This document shows, in pieces, positions 21,298-32,130 of a stretch of DNA of 64,000 nt. Numbering within the stretch: position 1 is the first letter of the stretch; each line of letters starts with the position of its first letter. The position numbers and the translations under genes are program-made. The DNA is from Sthenelais limicola. Its lineage: Eukaryota > Annelida > Polychaeta > Phyllodocida > Sigalionidae. The notes under the pieces were generated by a model. The model did no database searches and was not told the DNA's origin. It saw nothing but the letters and a program-made list of their open reading frames with translations. The stretch is from positions 114,393,916 to 114,457,915 of the forward strand of contig OW804098.1 of assembly GCA_942159475.1 (NCBI GenBank), written 5' to 3'.

Positions 21298-21635
21298 TAG
21301 GGGATATTGCATGTGCCACTGTGTATGTCTGTTACAGTGTATCCTGGGATTGATTCTGTTGTAATCTGACAAACAAATATTTGGCAACATCTTCATTGAA
21401 AATTGCAAAAATGTTTTCACCAATATCACAGCTTGTATAAATGATCTATGAAAACCAAATGCATGATGGGAAAGATGGAAACATGTATAACACATGGATT
21501 TTGACATAGACATTAGAGCACTGATAAATAGTCCATGCTGAACATGACATGCTTTTTATAGGTTTAGACTAGTATCATTTGTCCCATAATACCATGCTAA
21601 TCAAGATTCAAAATGGCGGATATGCAAATCCCCTA
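21298..21635 (+). mobile_element. MITE family MC, full copy
   Basis: 338 bp, TAGGGGATATTGCATG to TATGCAAATCCCCTA. Flanked by TTAA on both sides (21294-21297, 21636-21639), suggesting a TTAA-targeting (piggyBac/Kolobok-like) family, although the other copies do not show it. Confidence 0.87.
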
Positions 21636-21639
21636 TTAA

Positions 21640-22601
21640 ACATGTGGTCATACATGTGTCCTCATTGGAGTTCCGGATGGCAGAAGTCTCTTAAGCACTT
21701 GGTTTTACAGTTGAATATAGCCTTGACCTTTTGTATAATGTTAATGAATATTGGCATTCATTCCTACATGCACTGAAACACCTGGACTCATTAAATAAGT
21801 ATAGTATTCAATAATGGTATGGTATTTTCAGTCGAAATGCTTAAATTTCTATCCTAAAGTTGCAATTTATTGTAAACGTCTTTTTAGATCGATACTTTTT
21901 AAAATGCTACACACCAGTAGACATTATCGATGAAAAAAAAGACACATTTTAATTTTTTTTAATTTAATTTTTTTAAAAACAAAATTCTTTACTCAGGATA
22001 CAAAATACAGGATAGCACTCTGCTATTTCTCTCTCTCTCTCTCCTCCTCTGTCTCTGTCTCTGTCTTTCTCTCTATCTCTTTCTTATATTAAGTGGTTTT
22101 CTTTTTCCGAGTTAAATTCATAGATGCGTTGTGGAGTTAGATATATTATTAAAGTAATTAATTAAAACAAATTTAACTTTTTTTTGATGGACAAATCTAA
22201 CTTAATACACATTCTTACCACTGGCATTTATTTGCATTTACCTGGGAATTGAATCGAACAAAATCGCCTTCTTTAAGTCCTTGAAAAGTCACATTCCTGA
22301 AAATCCAAATTTTACAAATTTGTTTTGAATCCTAACCCGGATCAAACATCAAAGGCCCCGCTAATGAATCATTAGTCTACCAGTGTAGCGCAGAAAGCAG
22401 TTAAAATAGTTTGGGTTCGTTTGCTTAATGGTTATGGGTTCTGATGGGGATCTAAGAGATCGCTATCTTTCAAGGCTGATCCTTCTACAGCGGTTGGCGG
22501 GTCTAAGTTTTCCCATTACATGGAGTCATAATGGTTTTTATCAGGCAAAACAAAATTATTTATTTAGCTGAAAACTAGGTATTAGTATGCATTGTATATA
22601 T
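21640..22601. other. No gene seen
   Basis: AT-rich; a (CT)n run at 22025-22090. No exon or known repeat recognised. Confidence 0.45.
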
Positions 22602-22830
22602 AGATTTTCAGAAAATGTACAATTGGCAGCTCTACACATTTAGGAAATACTGCTGAATTAGACTGAAAAGTGATGAATACCAGGTATATCTGAGTATATT
22701 TGGTATCGCTTTGATTTATAGTATCTGTTTGCTATGTTAAACTACTTTTTGAAGCTCATTTCTGTCTTAAATGTGGGCTATTGGAGAGGATTGGTGAAGG
22801 CGAGTTGTACATTTTCTGAAAATCTGACCC
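22602..22830 (+). mobile_element. MITE family MA, full copy with trimmed left end
   Basis: Left end starts at GATTTTCAGAAAATG, lacking the GGGTCA; right end intact. Flanks TATATA / ATATAT. Followed by (TTCA)n. Confidence 0.85.
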
Positions 22831-22838
22831 ATATATTT

Positions 22839-22888
22839 TCATTCATTCATTCATTCATTCATTCATTCATTCATTCATTCATTCATTT
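22839..22888. repeat. (TTCA)n microsatellite
   Basis: About 12 tetranucleotide units. Confidence 0.95.
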
Positions 22889-22920
22889 ATAGGATGGTAA
22901 TTTTTAACAATTATTTAGGG

Positions 22921-23455
22921 AACCATCAAGGAACTTAAAAAGAAAAATATTTTCCGTCTATTTCATAATGTTCAGTACATGAAGTTATTTTAAAGATGAG
23001 ACATGTACATGTTGAGTTTTCTGGCTAATTAGCTTTTTTGTCAAAAAATCATTTTGAAAAACTAGGGAAGGTCAATACAATGTTTAGGAGGAGAACGTTT
23101 TTTCTAGGTAGGAGGTGTAAATCGGAAACAAACCTATTTCTGTTGGCCTTACCAAATTATAAAATCGCTATTCTCCTCTTCTGAGTGCTACCATGTCTGT
23201 GAGGCCAAAAAATAAAATAGGTGTGTTTCCGATTTCCCCTACCTAGAAAAACCTTACCCCACCTAAAAATCTTTTACCATACCTGATTTTTCCCCCATGA
23301 TATCTTACTTTTTTTGGATTTTTTGACAAAAAAAGCTTATAAAAGCAGGAAAACGGGTTTTCCTAACCCGGAACTGTCAAAAGGCACATTTCCCATGTTC
23401 AAAACAACTTATGAAAACGTTATGAAAAAGACTTTTTTTTCAGTTCCTGGGAGGT
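22921..23455. repeat. Long degenerate fold-back element
   Basis: Arms pair around about 23170: TTTTTTCTAGGTAGG and AATCGGAAACAAACCTATTT on the left against AAATAGGTGTGTTTCCGATT and CCTACCTAGAAAAA on the right. The outer parts are diverged (AGCTTTTTTGTCAAAAAATC / GATTTTTTGACAAAAAAAGC). A half-copy lies at 25759-25975. Probably a MITE with long inverted repeats. Confidence 0.75.
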
Positions 23456-23607
23456 AGTTTCCAAACAAAAAAAATTAACAAAAAAAAAGTTACCACCCCC
23501 CCCCAACCTAGTTTTCAGCCAGATAAATCGGGAACACACCTATTTTTTTGGGTGGGGGGGGGGGGGGGGGGCTGAGGAAGATGTTCGTTAAAAAGAATTA
23601 CAAATTC

Positions 23608-23782
23608 TAGTCTAGGCTCAGATTTGGGAGAGTCCCGCCAAACTGAGGAAAAAGCCTCTCGCTCCAGACCTCAAAATACCATTATAAAATATTAATCCCA
23701 TTAGGTTGTCTACTCCAAAGCCACAAAACCTATTTGCGCAGTAGGCGTCCAATCACTGACATACCATTCATATCCCTATAGC
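23608..23782 (+). mobile_element. MITE family MB, right end lost
   Basis: Starts TAGTCTAGGCTCAGATTTGG, contains GCGCAGTAGGCGTCCAATCA; the terminal inverted repeat at the right is missing where the MA copy at 23789 begins. Confidence 0.8.
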
Positions 23783-23788
23783 CTATAT

Positions 23789-24023
23789 GGGTCAGATCTT
23801 TAGAAAACGTACAATTGCCAGATCAACACATTCAGTAAATTCTGCTAGATTAGACTGAAAAATGGTCAAAACTAGGTATCACTGAGTATATTTGATATTG
23901 CCTTGATTCGAACAATTTGTTTAGGTATGTTGAACTGAATTTTGAAGCTCATTTTTGTGTTAAATTTTGGTTATTTGAGAGGATTGGAGAAGGAGAATAG
24001 TACATTTTCTGGCGATTCCACCC
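23789..24023 (+). mobile_element. MITE family MA, full copy
   Basis: GGGTCAGATCTTTAGAAAAC to TCTGGCGATTCCACCC. Flanked by ATAT at 23785-23788 and 24024-24027. Confidence 0.88.
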
Positions 24024-24081
24024 ATATAGGCTGTGAGCCTCGACTGTTTCCCAACTACATGTACCAGTAGTTCCAACGATG

Positions 24082-24500
24082 TTTTTTTTTTTTTTTTTTT
24101 TTTTTTATTATTTAAAAAGGTTTTATTCAATTATATCCTGCCGTCGAGGCTTTTACAATTCTAACAGTAAGATGAATCGCGTCCCTCTGGTTTTATGATT
24201 TTTTTTGAGTTTTCATTTTTTCTTTCACTCTCACTCCAGCACAATAACATCATTCATTATACTTTCTTGAGTTCACACATGTATTTTTCTACCTTCGTTA
24301 CCCAGTTCTTGTATTTTGTTACAAAGATGGCATTATACTGTATGGATCTGTATTTGACGAATAATTCATTAATAAACGCTCTCACACCAAGCTCGTTGTT
24401 ATAAAAGAGTTTCTGCCTGTTGATGTAATTCTTGGCCATGAGGAGAAGCCAATTCAGGAAGTATCAAATTTACCTCTCCCCATATAACCTCACAGAACGT
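24082..24500 (-). mobile_element. 5'-truncated Tx1/L1-like LINE stub with poly(A)
   Basis: On the minus strand this ends in a ~28-base poly(A) (the T run from 24082). It is flanked by a 14-bp duplication TAGTTC(C/A)AACGATG (24068-24081, 24501-24514; one mismatch). The minus-strand frame at 24257-24439 reads MAKNYINRQKLFYNNELGVR and so on, like the C-terminus of Tx1/L1-type ORF2 proteins. Only the last ~400 bp inserted. Confidence 0.85.
24257..24439 (-). pseudogene. LINE ORF2 C-terminal fragment
   Basis: 60-codon open stretch inside the LINE stub. The upstream in-frame sequence meets a stop within about 50 bases. Resembles the last 60 residues of Tx1/L1 ORF2 (LLLMAKNYI..K..LF pattern). Not expected to be functional. 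Confidence 0.65.
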
Positions 24501-24514
24501 TAGTTCAAACGATG

Positions 24515-25338
24515 TTAATCTTTCGGAAATCTGATTACAGTACATCTATCTTTTCTGTCCGAGAAAAATAGTTGTCTATTATTTCTGGGTGGACAATCAA
24601 TTTAGTAAAGTAGGTGAATATATTCCCTTAGAAACGCATACAATATAGTTTTGAAATTTGGTATGTATTTTACGACTAAATATGCGCTAAACACTTAACG
24701 CTAAATTATAACATTCCGCCAAATAGATCTTGTGGGAAAAACACATCAGATTTGTATTTCTGTTGTTAGAGGACAAACTGCCTGAGGAACTAATCCTACC
24801 CAAGAATGGGTGGCGTGGAACGGTGCAATGGATAGCATAGTGAACCAAGCTGAGATCTTTCCTAAAAGCTCCAAGATAATAATTTTAGGAATGGGATATT
24901 TTTGTATTAAACGCGTTCATTAGCATTACTTCTACAGAATTCAATCTTTTAAAAAAATATGGATATAGGCGCAAAGGTTTATTAAACACACAATGAGAGA
25001 ATTTGATAAAGATGGTGAACAACTAAATCTGAACAAAGAATTTTAATTTAAAAATGAAATACAATTTTGGGCAGTTTATAACCTGTCCCAAACCCATTAT
25101 GAAGGGACTGGTTTGATTGCCAATTTCTTCTCCACTTCCAAGTTGATTAGTTTTTTGTCCATGTGCTAATTGGCCTTACTCTGTGCCAAGGCCGCTTGTA
25201 ACAATTATTATTATATTACCTGCACCATTGTACACCTTGGTTACCTGGGTTACTACCTCCCCTGGTGGTTGGGCCTCACTGGTCTTCTTAAATACCCTGG
25301 TCTCAAGTGTTAAATATGATAAATCTCTTGCAAGTTAT
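24515..25338. other. No gene seen
   Basis: AT-rich sequence with no recognised element or exon. Confidence 0.4.
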
Positions 25339-25566
25339 GGGTCAGATTTTCAGAAAATGTACAATTCAACTTCACCAGTCTTCTCAAATAACCCAAATTG
25401 TAGACAAAAATAAAATTCAAAACACAGTTCAACCTAACCAAACAGATTGCTAGAATATGCCGAATATTCTCGAATTTATCTAGTATTGACCAAATTACAG
25501 CCTAATTTAGCAGAATTTACTAAATGTCTACAGCTGCCAATTGTACATTTTCTGAAGATCTCACCC
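25339..25566 (-). mobile_element. MITE family MA, full copy
   Basis: Flanked by TTAT on both sides. An internal ~8-base deletion removes part of the CAATGCAATGCC segment. Confidence 0.88.
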
Positions 25567-25758
25567 TTATGTGTTATTGTCAAATTAACCTGTCCAAAGT
25601 ATTGTATTTGTCTCACTTTTGTCCCAACTGATTGTAAGTTTAAACTCTATGTATTGAATGTATTCTATTTTTTCCCATCTCAAATTACAACTTCCAAAAG
25701 TGATTACAGGAAGGGATATATTTTTGTTAAGAAACACGTCTTTAGAAAACCACCACTC

Positions 25759-25975
25759 AGGAACTGAAAAAAATTTCTATTTCGTATCATTTTAAACATA
25801 GGAAATGTAACTTTAAGGGTTTTCTGGTTACTTAGGAAGGTTTGTTTTCCTGCTTTAATTACCTTTTTTGGTCTAAAGAATAAATAGGCCAGGTCAATTT
25901 TCTTTTAGGTGGGTTAAGGTTGCTCTAGGTGGGTGTTTGTGGTTTATTTCTTTGGCCTAAAGTATGGAATGTGGG
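25759..25975. repeat. Half-copy of the fold-back element at 22921-23455
   Basis: GGAACTGAAAAAAATTTCTA.., AGGTTTGTTTTCCTGCTTTA and TTTTAGGTGGGTTAAGG correspond to the complement of 23250-23450. Confidence 0.65.
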
Positions 25976-26035
25976 GTACACAATAGGTATTGTTACATGA
26001 TCTACTCTATGAGCCGGGAACTGCGTAGTACACAT

Positions 26036-26270
26036 GGGTCAGATTTTCAGAAAATGTACAATTTAACTTCGCCAATCTTCTCAAATAACCCAAATCTCAG
26101 ACGAAAATAAAGTTCAAAATACAGTTCAACCTAACCAAACAGACTGCTAGAATCAATGCAATGCCGAATATACTCGAATTTACCTAGTGTTGGCCAAATT
26201 GCAGCGTAATTTAGCAGAATTTACTAAATGTGTACAGCTGCCAATTGTACATTTTCTCAAAATCTGACCC
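26036..26270 (-). mobile_element. MITE family MA, full copy
   Basis: Both termini present; flanked by ACAT at 26032-26035 and 26271-26274. Confidence 0.92.
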
Positions 26271-26595
26271 ACATAGTACAGTACTAGTAGTATAGGCAAT
26301 GTAGGCACACAGCTGTATACGTATTGTTACTGTTGGCACAAGGGGGACTGTAAACATTCTGAACCTAATGTTTCTGGTTATACCCCTTCCACACTACAGC
26401 TCAGGCAGCCATTGTAGAAGTGCTTTCTACAATTTATCAAATTGTAAAAGTTGATTGGCAGTATCTCTAATGAAATCAGGATTTTTGAAACCTTGAAGAT
26501 TTCGTCGAAACTTTCATAGGTTAAAGTCATCAAAATAACTTGTCAAATTTTCCCTGAGCTCACCTATTTTTGCTTTCCCACTTGCCAGAGATATT
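26271..26595. other. No gene seen
   Basis: Unique-looking; no exon or repeat recognised. Confidence 0.4.
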
Positions 26596-26845
26596 TATAG
26601 ATGGAACCTAGCAAGGGGGAAGTCTGTACACTTGTTATTGACCGAGGGAGCGCGGGAAGATAGAGGGCGTTAGCCCGAGATCTTGCGCTCCCGAGGTCAC
26701 TAACAAGTGTACAGACTTCACCCGAGCTTTGTTCCATATTTATTACACCCTAATAATGAATAAAAAATATAAATAATTAAAAATAAAAGAAGTAATTTAA
26801 GTTTTGGGCGGACCTACTTGTTGTATGCGCCAAGGGTGACATAAC

Positions 26846-28102
26846 CTTGTTTTATACCTGAACTTTGGAACAAATTAGATCCAAAAATTCAGTTAACACC
26901 TTCCTTGAAGGAATTTAAAAGCTACTTGAAGAATAGGTATCACTTTGAATTTGACCAGTTTTTGAAAAATGAAGTTGATGTCCCGAATTGTGAATCGTCT
27001 TAAAGGGTATAACAATATAGGGGGTAAGAAACTGGGAATTGTAGAACCCAGAGAAAGTGAAGGTCGATACAACGACAATATATATATACATTGATGTGAG
27101 TAGAGGGTGGAATTGGGTATATTGACTCTTTAGTCAATGTGGGTACTTTAAGATTTATAATTTAACACTGTTAATCAATTGTCAACATTGAGAACCAAGG
27201 TGAAACTAGAATAAATAGTTGTTGGATCTTCATAAATATATATCTATTATGGATGATCAACTGTATTGAATGTCGGAAATATCTATCTACTAGGATGATC
27301 AACTGTATTGTTGGTCGGTTGGAATTCTTAAGATATGGGATTGTAATATGCAAATTGATATGTGCATAACATCGAGGCAAGTAATATCATCTTTATAAAC
27401 TTTCTGATAAGTAACCAGTAAATGGAGATAGTACAAGACCAAGGGTAAAAATAAGCAGTACAGCTTAGAATGAGCAAAGAAATGTATAGCTTACACTTGT
27501 AAACTTCAAAATGGGTGAGATATCAAGATGTGATATCCTAATATGAGAATAAGAATCAGCAATACTTAACATTTGTACATAACATAGAGATTGTCAAGGA
27601 ATATCTTCATTATCATTCCATAGTAAATAAAGAATAGGTGGAGATAACATAGAAATAAAAGTAATATTAAGCAGCCCAACTGCAAAATTGCAACAAGTTT
27701 CTATTACTAATGAAAACTGAACTATCAAATTTTACAATGATAAGCTTGACTTGAATTTATTTATGTACACTGACATCACAGATGAAGACATCAAGACATC
27801 AGCAAGACATGAGGATGACATATAAAGAACTTTAAAACTCATGAAAAGAGAAATACGAACAATGATAGACTCAAGTGACTATAATAATAATAAATAAGAA
27901 TAAAATTGCTGAAACAACGAACAATCAGAGACACTATGAAGGAATTAATGAAGCAATTATTTATTTATTTTAAGGGTCGCCAGGAAAACCTAGTTTTTAG
28001 AGGGTGTTCACCCTATTTTAATGCATTACAATATATGTACAATTTTGAATGTGAAATCGTCATATGTATAATATGTGTTGAAATAAAAATGATTATATAT
28101 AT
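26846..28102 (+). mobile_element. 5'-truncated LINE with (TA)n tail
   Basis: Inserted between duplicated ATAAC (26841-26845 / 28103-28107) in the element above; the uninterrupted sequence is seen at 41366-41698. Starts within the RT-protein C-terminus and ends with a long AT-rich 3' UTR and (TA)n. Confidence 0.82.
26851..27003 (+). pseudogene. LINE reverse-transcriptase C-terminal fragment
   Basis: 51 codons in frame: FIPELWNKLDPKIQLTPSLK, EFKSYLKNRYHF and so on to a TAA at 27001. The LWN-L-P-I / S-L--FK--LK pattern is the conserved tail of CR1/L2/Jockey-type ORF2. Truncated at its 5' end by incomplete reverse transcription. Confidence 0.72.
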
Positions 28103-28290
28103 ATAACTCACATGTTATGCACCACTTTGACCAAGTGTGACATACAATGCTGAAGGTATAGGAAGCAACAGCACAGGGGTGTAATAACAGTACTTTTGCC
28201 ATGACCCCATATACCTGGTCTCCCGATCTTAATAGTATACAACTCCTAATAACTTAAATTGCAAAAAGTATGAATGCAAATTGACTATTG

Positions 28291-28500
28291 CGGTCCTGGG
28301 TAAGACCTTAAAGTGCCTGGTCCTGGGTGGGACCTTAAAGTGCCTTTCTGTCTCTTTTCTCTGTCTCTCTCTCCCTTCTTCTCTATCTCTATTTCCTGGG
28401 TATGATCATAAACTGCCTCCCTCTCAGCTCTCCCGCCCTTGATATAACACTTCAAAGTGTTGATAAGGGCGTAAAGCCACCAATCTCACTCACTCACTCA
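28291..28500 (+). mobile_element. Retroposon R1, full-length reference copy
   Basis: About 210 bp. Starts with a doubled GGTCCTGGGTAAGACCTTAA / GGTCCTGGGTGGGACCTTAA, has a central CT tract, then CTCTCAGCTCTCCCGCCCTT and GTGTTGATAAGGGCGTAAAG, ending in (TCAC)n. A 12-bp duplication AATTGACTATTG flanks it (28279-28290, 28501-28512). No tRNA-like A/B boxes seen, so it is either a SINE of other origin or the 3' end of an unseen LINE. Confidence 0.9.
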
Positions 28501-28744
28501 AATTGACTATTGATTAGGGAAATGTTTCTCATTTAAAATCATTCCATGCTACCATTAAGGTCATTACCTGACATAATGTATGTAGTTTGTATTTTTTTAA
28601 ACATGATATAAAAAGGTTTTGATGCAGTCATTGTTTCATAATACTGCACAAATCGTCATGTGTCAAAATGAAAAATATTGATATAAAAAGTTGTTTCTGA
28701 CATGTCATCCATCATGATGTATAGGGACGCTACGGGTTCATATT

Positions 28745-29095
28745 TCATGGGAGGATTGGGGGAGTGAGATGGGGAACGGGGAGTGGGGCAAGGGGGAGAA
28801 AAGGGGTGATATGGGAGAGGGAAAGAGACAGAAGAGGAGGGGAGGGGAGAGAGAGACAGGAGATGACAGTAGAGAGAGAGAGAGAGAGAGGGGGGAGAGA
28901 AAGAGAGGGGGAAAGAGAGAGGGAGAGAGAGTGAAGAGAGGGTGAGGGGGAGAGAGAGGATAGTGAGAGGTAGAGAGAGACAGGAGAGAGGGAGGCAGAG
29001 AGAGAGAGAGAGAGAATGGAGACACTAAAGTTTAGGTGTACAGAGAGAAAGGAAGGGAGAGGGGAAGAGAGGAACAGAGGAAGGTGGGGGGAGAG
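28745..29095. repeat. GA-rich polypurine tract
   Basis: Imperfect (GA)n/(GGGA)n on the + strand. Confidence 0.92.
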
Positions 29096-29195
29096 GGACG
29101 GACAAGGGAGGGGTGAAGTAAACGAGCTCGTGCAAGAAAATGCCTGCCCCTCTCCCTCATATCATGATCATTCTGTACTCTAGTATTCAGCATCT

Positions 29196-29521
29196 GGGTC
29201 AGATTTTCAGAAAATATACAATTGGCAGCTTTACACATGTAGGAAATTCTACTAAATTAGGCTGAAAAATGAAGAATACCGAAAATAAACTACCGCAAAA
29301 TGTCATTATAATCCCATTGGGATATCGATTCGTATGCCAGGAAATCGATTAGCGCAGTAGGCGTCCAATCACTGACATACCATTCTTATCTGAGTATATT
29401 TAGTATCGCATTGATTTAAAGTATCAGTTCCGTTATGTTAAACTGCTCAATTTCGTCTTAAATGTGGGTTATTTGAGAAGATTGGTGAAGGTGAATTGTA
29501 CATTTTCTGAAAATCTGACCC
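29196..29521 (+). mobile_element. MITE family MA carrying an internal MB fragment
   Basis: Both MA termini present, but 29292-29390 is a 99-bp segment of family MB without MB terminal repeats. It is identical to 30006-30104. Confidence 0.88.
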
Positions 29522-29915
29522 ATATATGAACCTTTCCCTTCCTCAAACACTAAACGTAAGGACCTCCGTTTAGAGACTTTGAAGTTGTTTTTAAATGCCC
29601 CAAATCTCCCCCGTGTTGTGTTTTCACAAAGATTAAGGTACATATGATACCAGGGGAACATCCCGCCCCTTCTATTCTCAACAACATGGTTTTTATATCT
29701 CAGTGCTGTGCTAGAAACATTGATGATTCAGATTCTCTGCAAATGTACTTTCTCAAGAGTAGTTTTGAAATGCTAGGTTCATGGATTTGAAATGAATTAT
29801 GATGATAATTTGTGGAATTTTATAAGTCAATTCTTGGTCATGCAATATTTAGAATATGGGAATTATATTGATCAATTATCCAACTTTCGTACAGCTAGGA
29901 AATTAAAGTATTAAA
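29522..29915. other. No gene seen
   Basis: Unique-looking AT-rich sequence. Confidence 0.4.
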
Positions 29916-30130
29916 CAGTCTAGGCTCAAAGATCGAGAGAGTTCCTTCAAACTGAGGGAAAGCCTCTCGCTCAAAACCGCGAAGTGCCATTATAATTCCA
30001 TTAGGACCGCAAAATGTCATTATAATCCCATTGGGATATCGATTCGTATGCCAGGAAATCGATTAGCGCAGTAGGCGTCCAATCACTGACATACCATTCT
30101 TATCTTATCAGAGGGTTTGGGCCTAGACTG
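29916..30130 (+). mobile_element. MITE family MB, full copy
   Basis: CAGTCTAGGC at the left, GCCTAGACTG at the right. 215 bp, longer than the 175-bp form because ACCGCAAAATGTCATTATAA is a second version of the preceding segment. Flanks TAAA / TAAA. Confidence 0.88.
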
Positions 30131-30159
30131 TAAACATGTATATAAAACGCCAACACCTC

Positions 30160-30368
30160 CTGGGTAAGACCTTAAAGTGCCTGGTCCTGGGTGGGACCTT
30201 AAAGTGCCTTTCTGTCTCTTTTCTCTGTCTCTCTCTCCCTTCTTCTCTATCTCTGTTTCCTGGGTATGATCATAAACTGCCTCCCTCTCAGCTCTCCCGC
30301 CCTTGATATAACACTTCAATGTGTTGATAAGGGCGTAAAGCAACCAATCTCACTCACTCACTCACTCA
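30160..30368 (+). mobile_element. Retroposon R1, near-full copy
   Basis: CTGGGTAAGACC to (TCAC)n, flanked by CCAACACCTC on both sides (30150-30159, 30369-30378). Confidence 0.9.
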
Positions 30369-30382
30369 CCAACACCTCTATA

Positions 30383-30760
30383 GTCTGTCTAGAAAGTAGT
30401 TGACACGTGATTCCTTAGTACCTTTAAGGGGAGGGAAAAGTGGGGGAGTTTTGACTTCAAACCTTTGCTCCTTGAATCGCCGTTTGCGACTGACCATGAC
30501 CGTTTGCGACCGACCATGGCCAAATATCCAGCTGCATTGTGTGGCCCTGTCTCTGTTCTATGTAGAGCAGCTGTTGTTTTGCTTAGGTGGAAGGAAGAGC
30601 TGATTATACTGGCCCTGTTTCTCCATGGTTGATTGCAATGGGCGACTCGCTGGGCAAAGGGTTGACAAGTCCTTGTCATAAATAGAAATACAAAATCTCC
30701 CACTTTTCCCTCCCCTTAAAGGGAGTAAGGAATCACGTGTCAACTACTTTCTAGACAGAC
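30383..30760. mobile_element. MITE family MH, long inverted repeats
   Basis: 378 bp with ~70-bp arms starting GTCTGTCTAGAAAGTAGTTG; the arms include CACGTGATTCCTTAGT. TATA on both sides (30379-30382, 30761-30764), so the target duplication is TA or TATA. Central part repeats TGACCATGACCGTTTGCGAC. Confidence 0.9.
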
Positions 30761-30840
30761 TATATATAGTTGATTGTGTACATTTTGTACAGTCGTCAGG
30801 GTACAACTGCTACTACTATAGTCTTAAAATTAAAAGAAAT

Positions 30841-31015
30841 CAGTCTAGGCTCAGAGCTCTGAGAGTCCCTCCAAATTGAGGGAAAGCCTCTCGCTCCAAA
30901 CCGCAAATTACCATTATAATCCCATCAAGATGCCAAGGAAAGCCATAAACGCAGTAGGCGTCCAATCACTGACATACCATTCATATCTTATCTGAGCGGC
31001 TGTGCGCCTAGACTG
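30841..31015 (+). mobile_element. MITE family MB, full 175-bp copy
   Basis: CAGTCTAGGCTCAGAGCTCT to GTGCGCCTAGACTG. AATTAAAAG-type sequence lies on both sides, but the duplication length is not clear. Confidence 0.88.
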
Positions 31016-31115
31016 AATTAAAAGTATTATGTAGAGGAAAATAGTTATTCTCTAGGTTGGCACCAATAAGCTATTCACAAATCTGTGACATCATTTTCCC
31101 TCTGATATGTTATAT

Positions 31116-31279
31116 GGGTCAAATCGTCAATTATAAATATCCAACATTTCTGAGTATATTTGATTGAAAAAATCTGCTCGGCTATGCTGAAGTGCATTTT
31201 GAAACTGATTTTTGTCTGAAATTGGCTTTTTTGAGAGGATTGGTGAAGGCGAATTGTAATTTTCTGGCGATTTGAGTCA
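31116..31279 (-). mobile_element. MITE family MA, internally deleted
   Basis: GGGTCAAATCGTCAATTATA.. to ..TTTCTGGCGATTTGAGTC; about 70 bp of the interior is missing. Confidence 0.75.
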
Positions 31280-31514
31280 TATTCATGGTAAAAGTATATG
31301 ATTTGACGTTTGTACAATGTTTTATCAAATGTACCCATATATTTACTTACATGACTCCGTACACATGTTGAACATCATGTTAGCCATGTTAAACATGATA
31401 AAACCCTATGAAACATGAAACAAAAAATACAAGTTTATGACCCCAGGTACATACAGGCAATGTGGCTAGAATGTCTAGTGTAAGGTCTGTTTAAACTACA
31501 GTAGTATTTTATAT

Positions 31515-31751
31515 GGGTCAGATTTTCAGAAAATGTACAATTCACCTTCACCAATCCTCTCAAATAACCCACATTTCAGACAAAAATGAGCTTCAAAATA
31601 CTGTTTAACATAACAGAACTGATGCTTTAAATCAATGCAATACCAAATATACTCAGATATACTCGGTATTCTTCATTTTTCAGCCTAATTTAGGAGAATT
31701 TCCTAAATGTGTAGAGCTACCAATTGTACATTTTCTGAAAAAATCTGGCCC
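31515..31751 (-). mobile_element. MITE family MA, full copy
   Basis: Flanks ATAT / ATTA, imperfect. Right terminus reads CTGAAAAAATCTGGCCC. Confidence 0.88.
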
Positions 31752-31972
31752 ATTATAGTAGTCTGGGATAGAATCGAAAACTGCTGAATAATTTCTATTT
31801 CCTAGTCAGTATTTTTATTTTCCCCTGTCTTTATAAATGTATATCTTTATATTTGAATAAAATATCATTTCTGGGTTCCATTTCGGGTGTCTTAGGCCCT
31901 CAGCAGTAACGAAAGATAATGATTTTTTAATTTATCTTGGGGTCTCCTGAATGGTGTTTCGTACCCGAAGAC

Positions 31973-32130
31973 AGTCTAGGCCCAAAGATGAGAGAGTCCC
32001 TTCAAACGGAGGGAAAGCCTCTTGCCTCAAACTGCAAATTGTCATTATTATCCCATTAGAACGCCTATTCCTAGGCCAGAAAATACCGATTATCGAAGTA
32101 GGTGTCCAATCACTGATATACCGAACTGAT
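31973..32130 (+). mobile_element. MITE family MB, right end lost
   Basis: CAGTCTAGGCCCAAAGATGA.. through ..GTCCAATCACTGATATACCG; no right terminal repeat. Confidence 0.75.

Larger units (their letters stand above)
26596..28186 (+). mobile_element. Palindromic repeat element, split by a LINE insertion
   Basis: Matches 41366-41698. The 5' part is a large hairpin: AAGTCTGTACACTTGTTA pairs with TAACAAGTGTACAGACTT around a GC-rich core (GAGGGCGTTAGCCCGAGATC). The 3' part ends GGGGTGTAATA, complementary to an internal TATTACACCC. Continuity is broken at ATAAC (26841-26845), where a LINE tail is inserted, and resumes at 28103. Confidence 0.8.
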
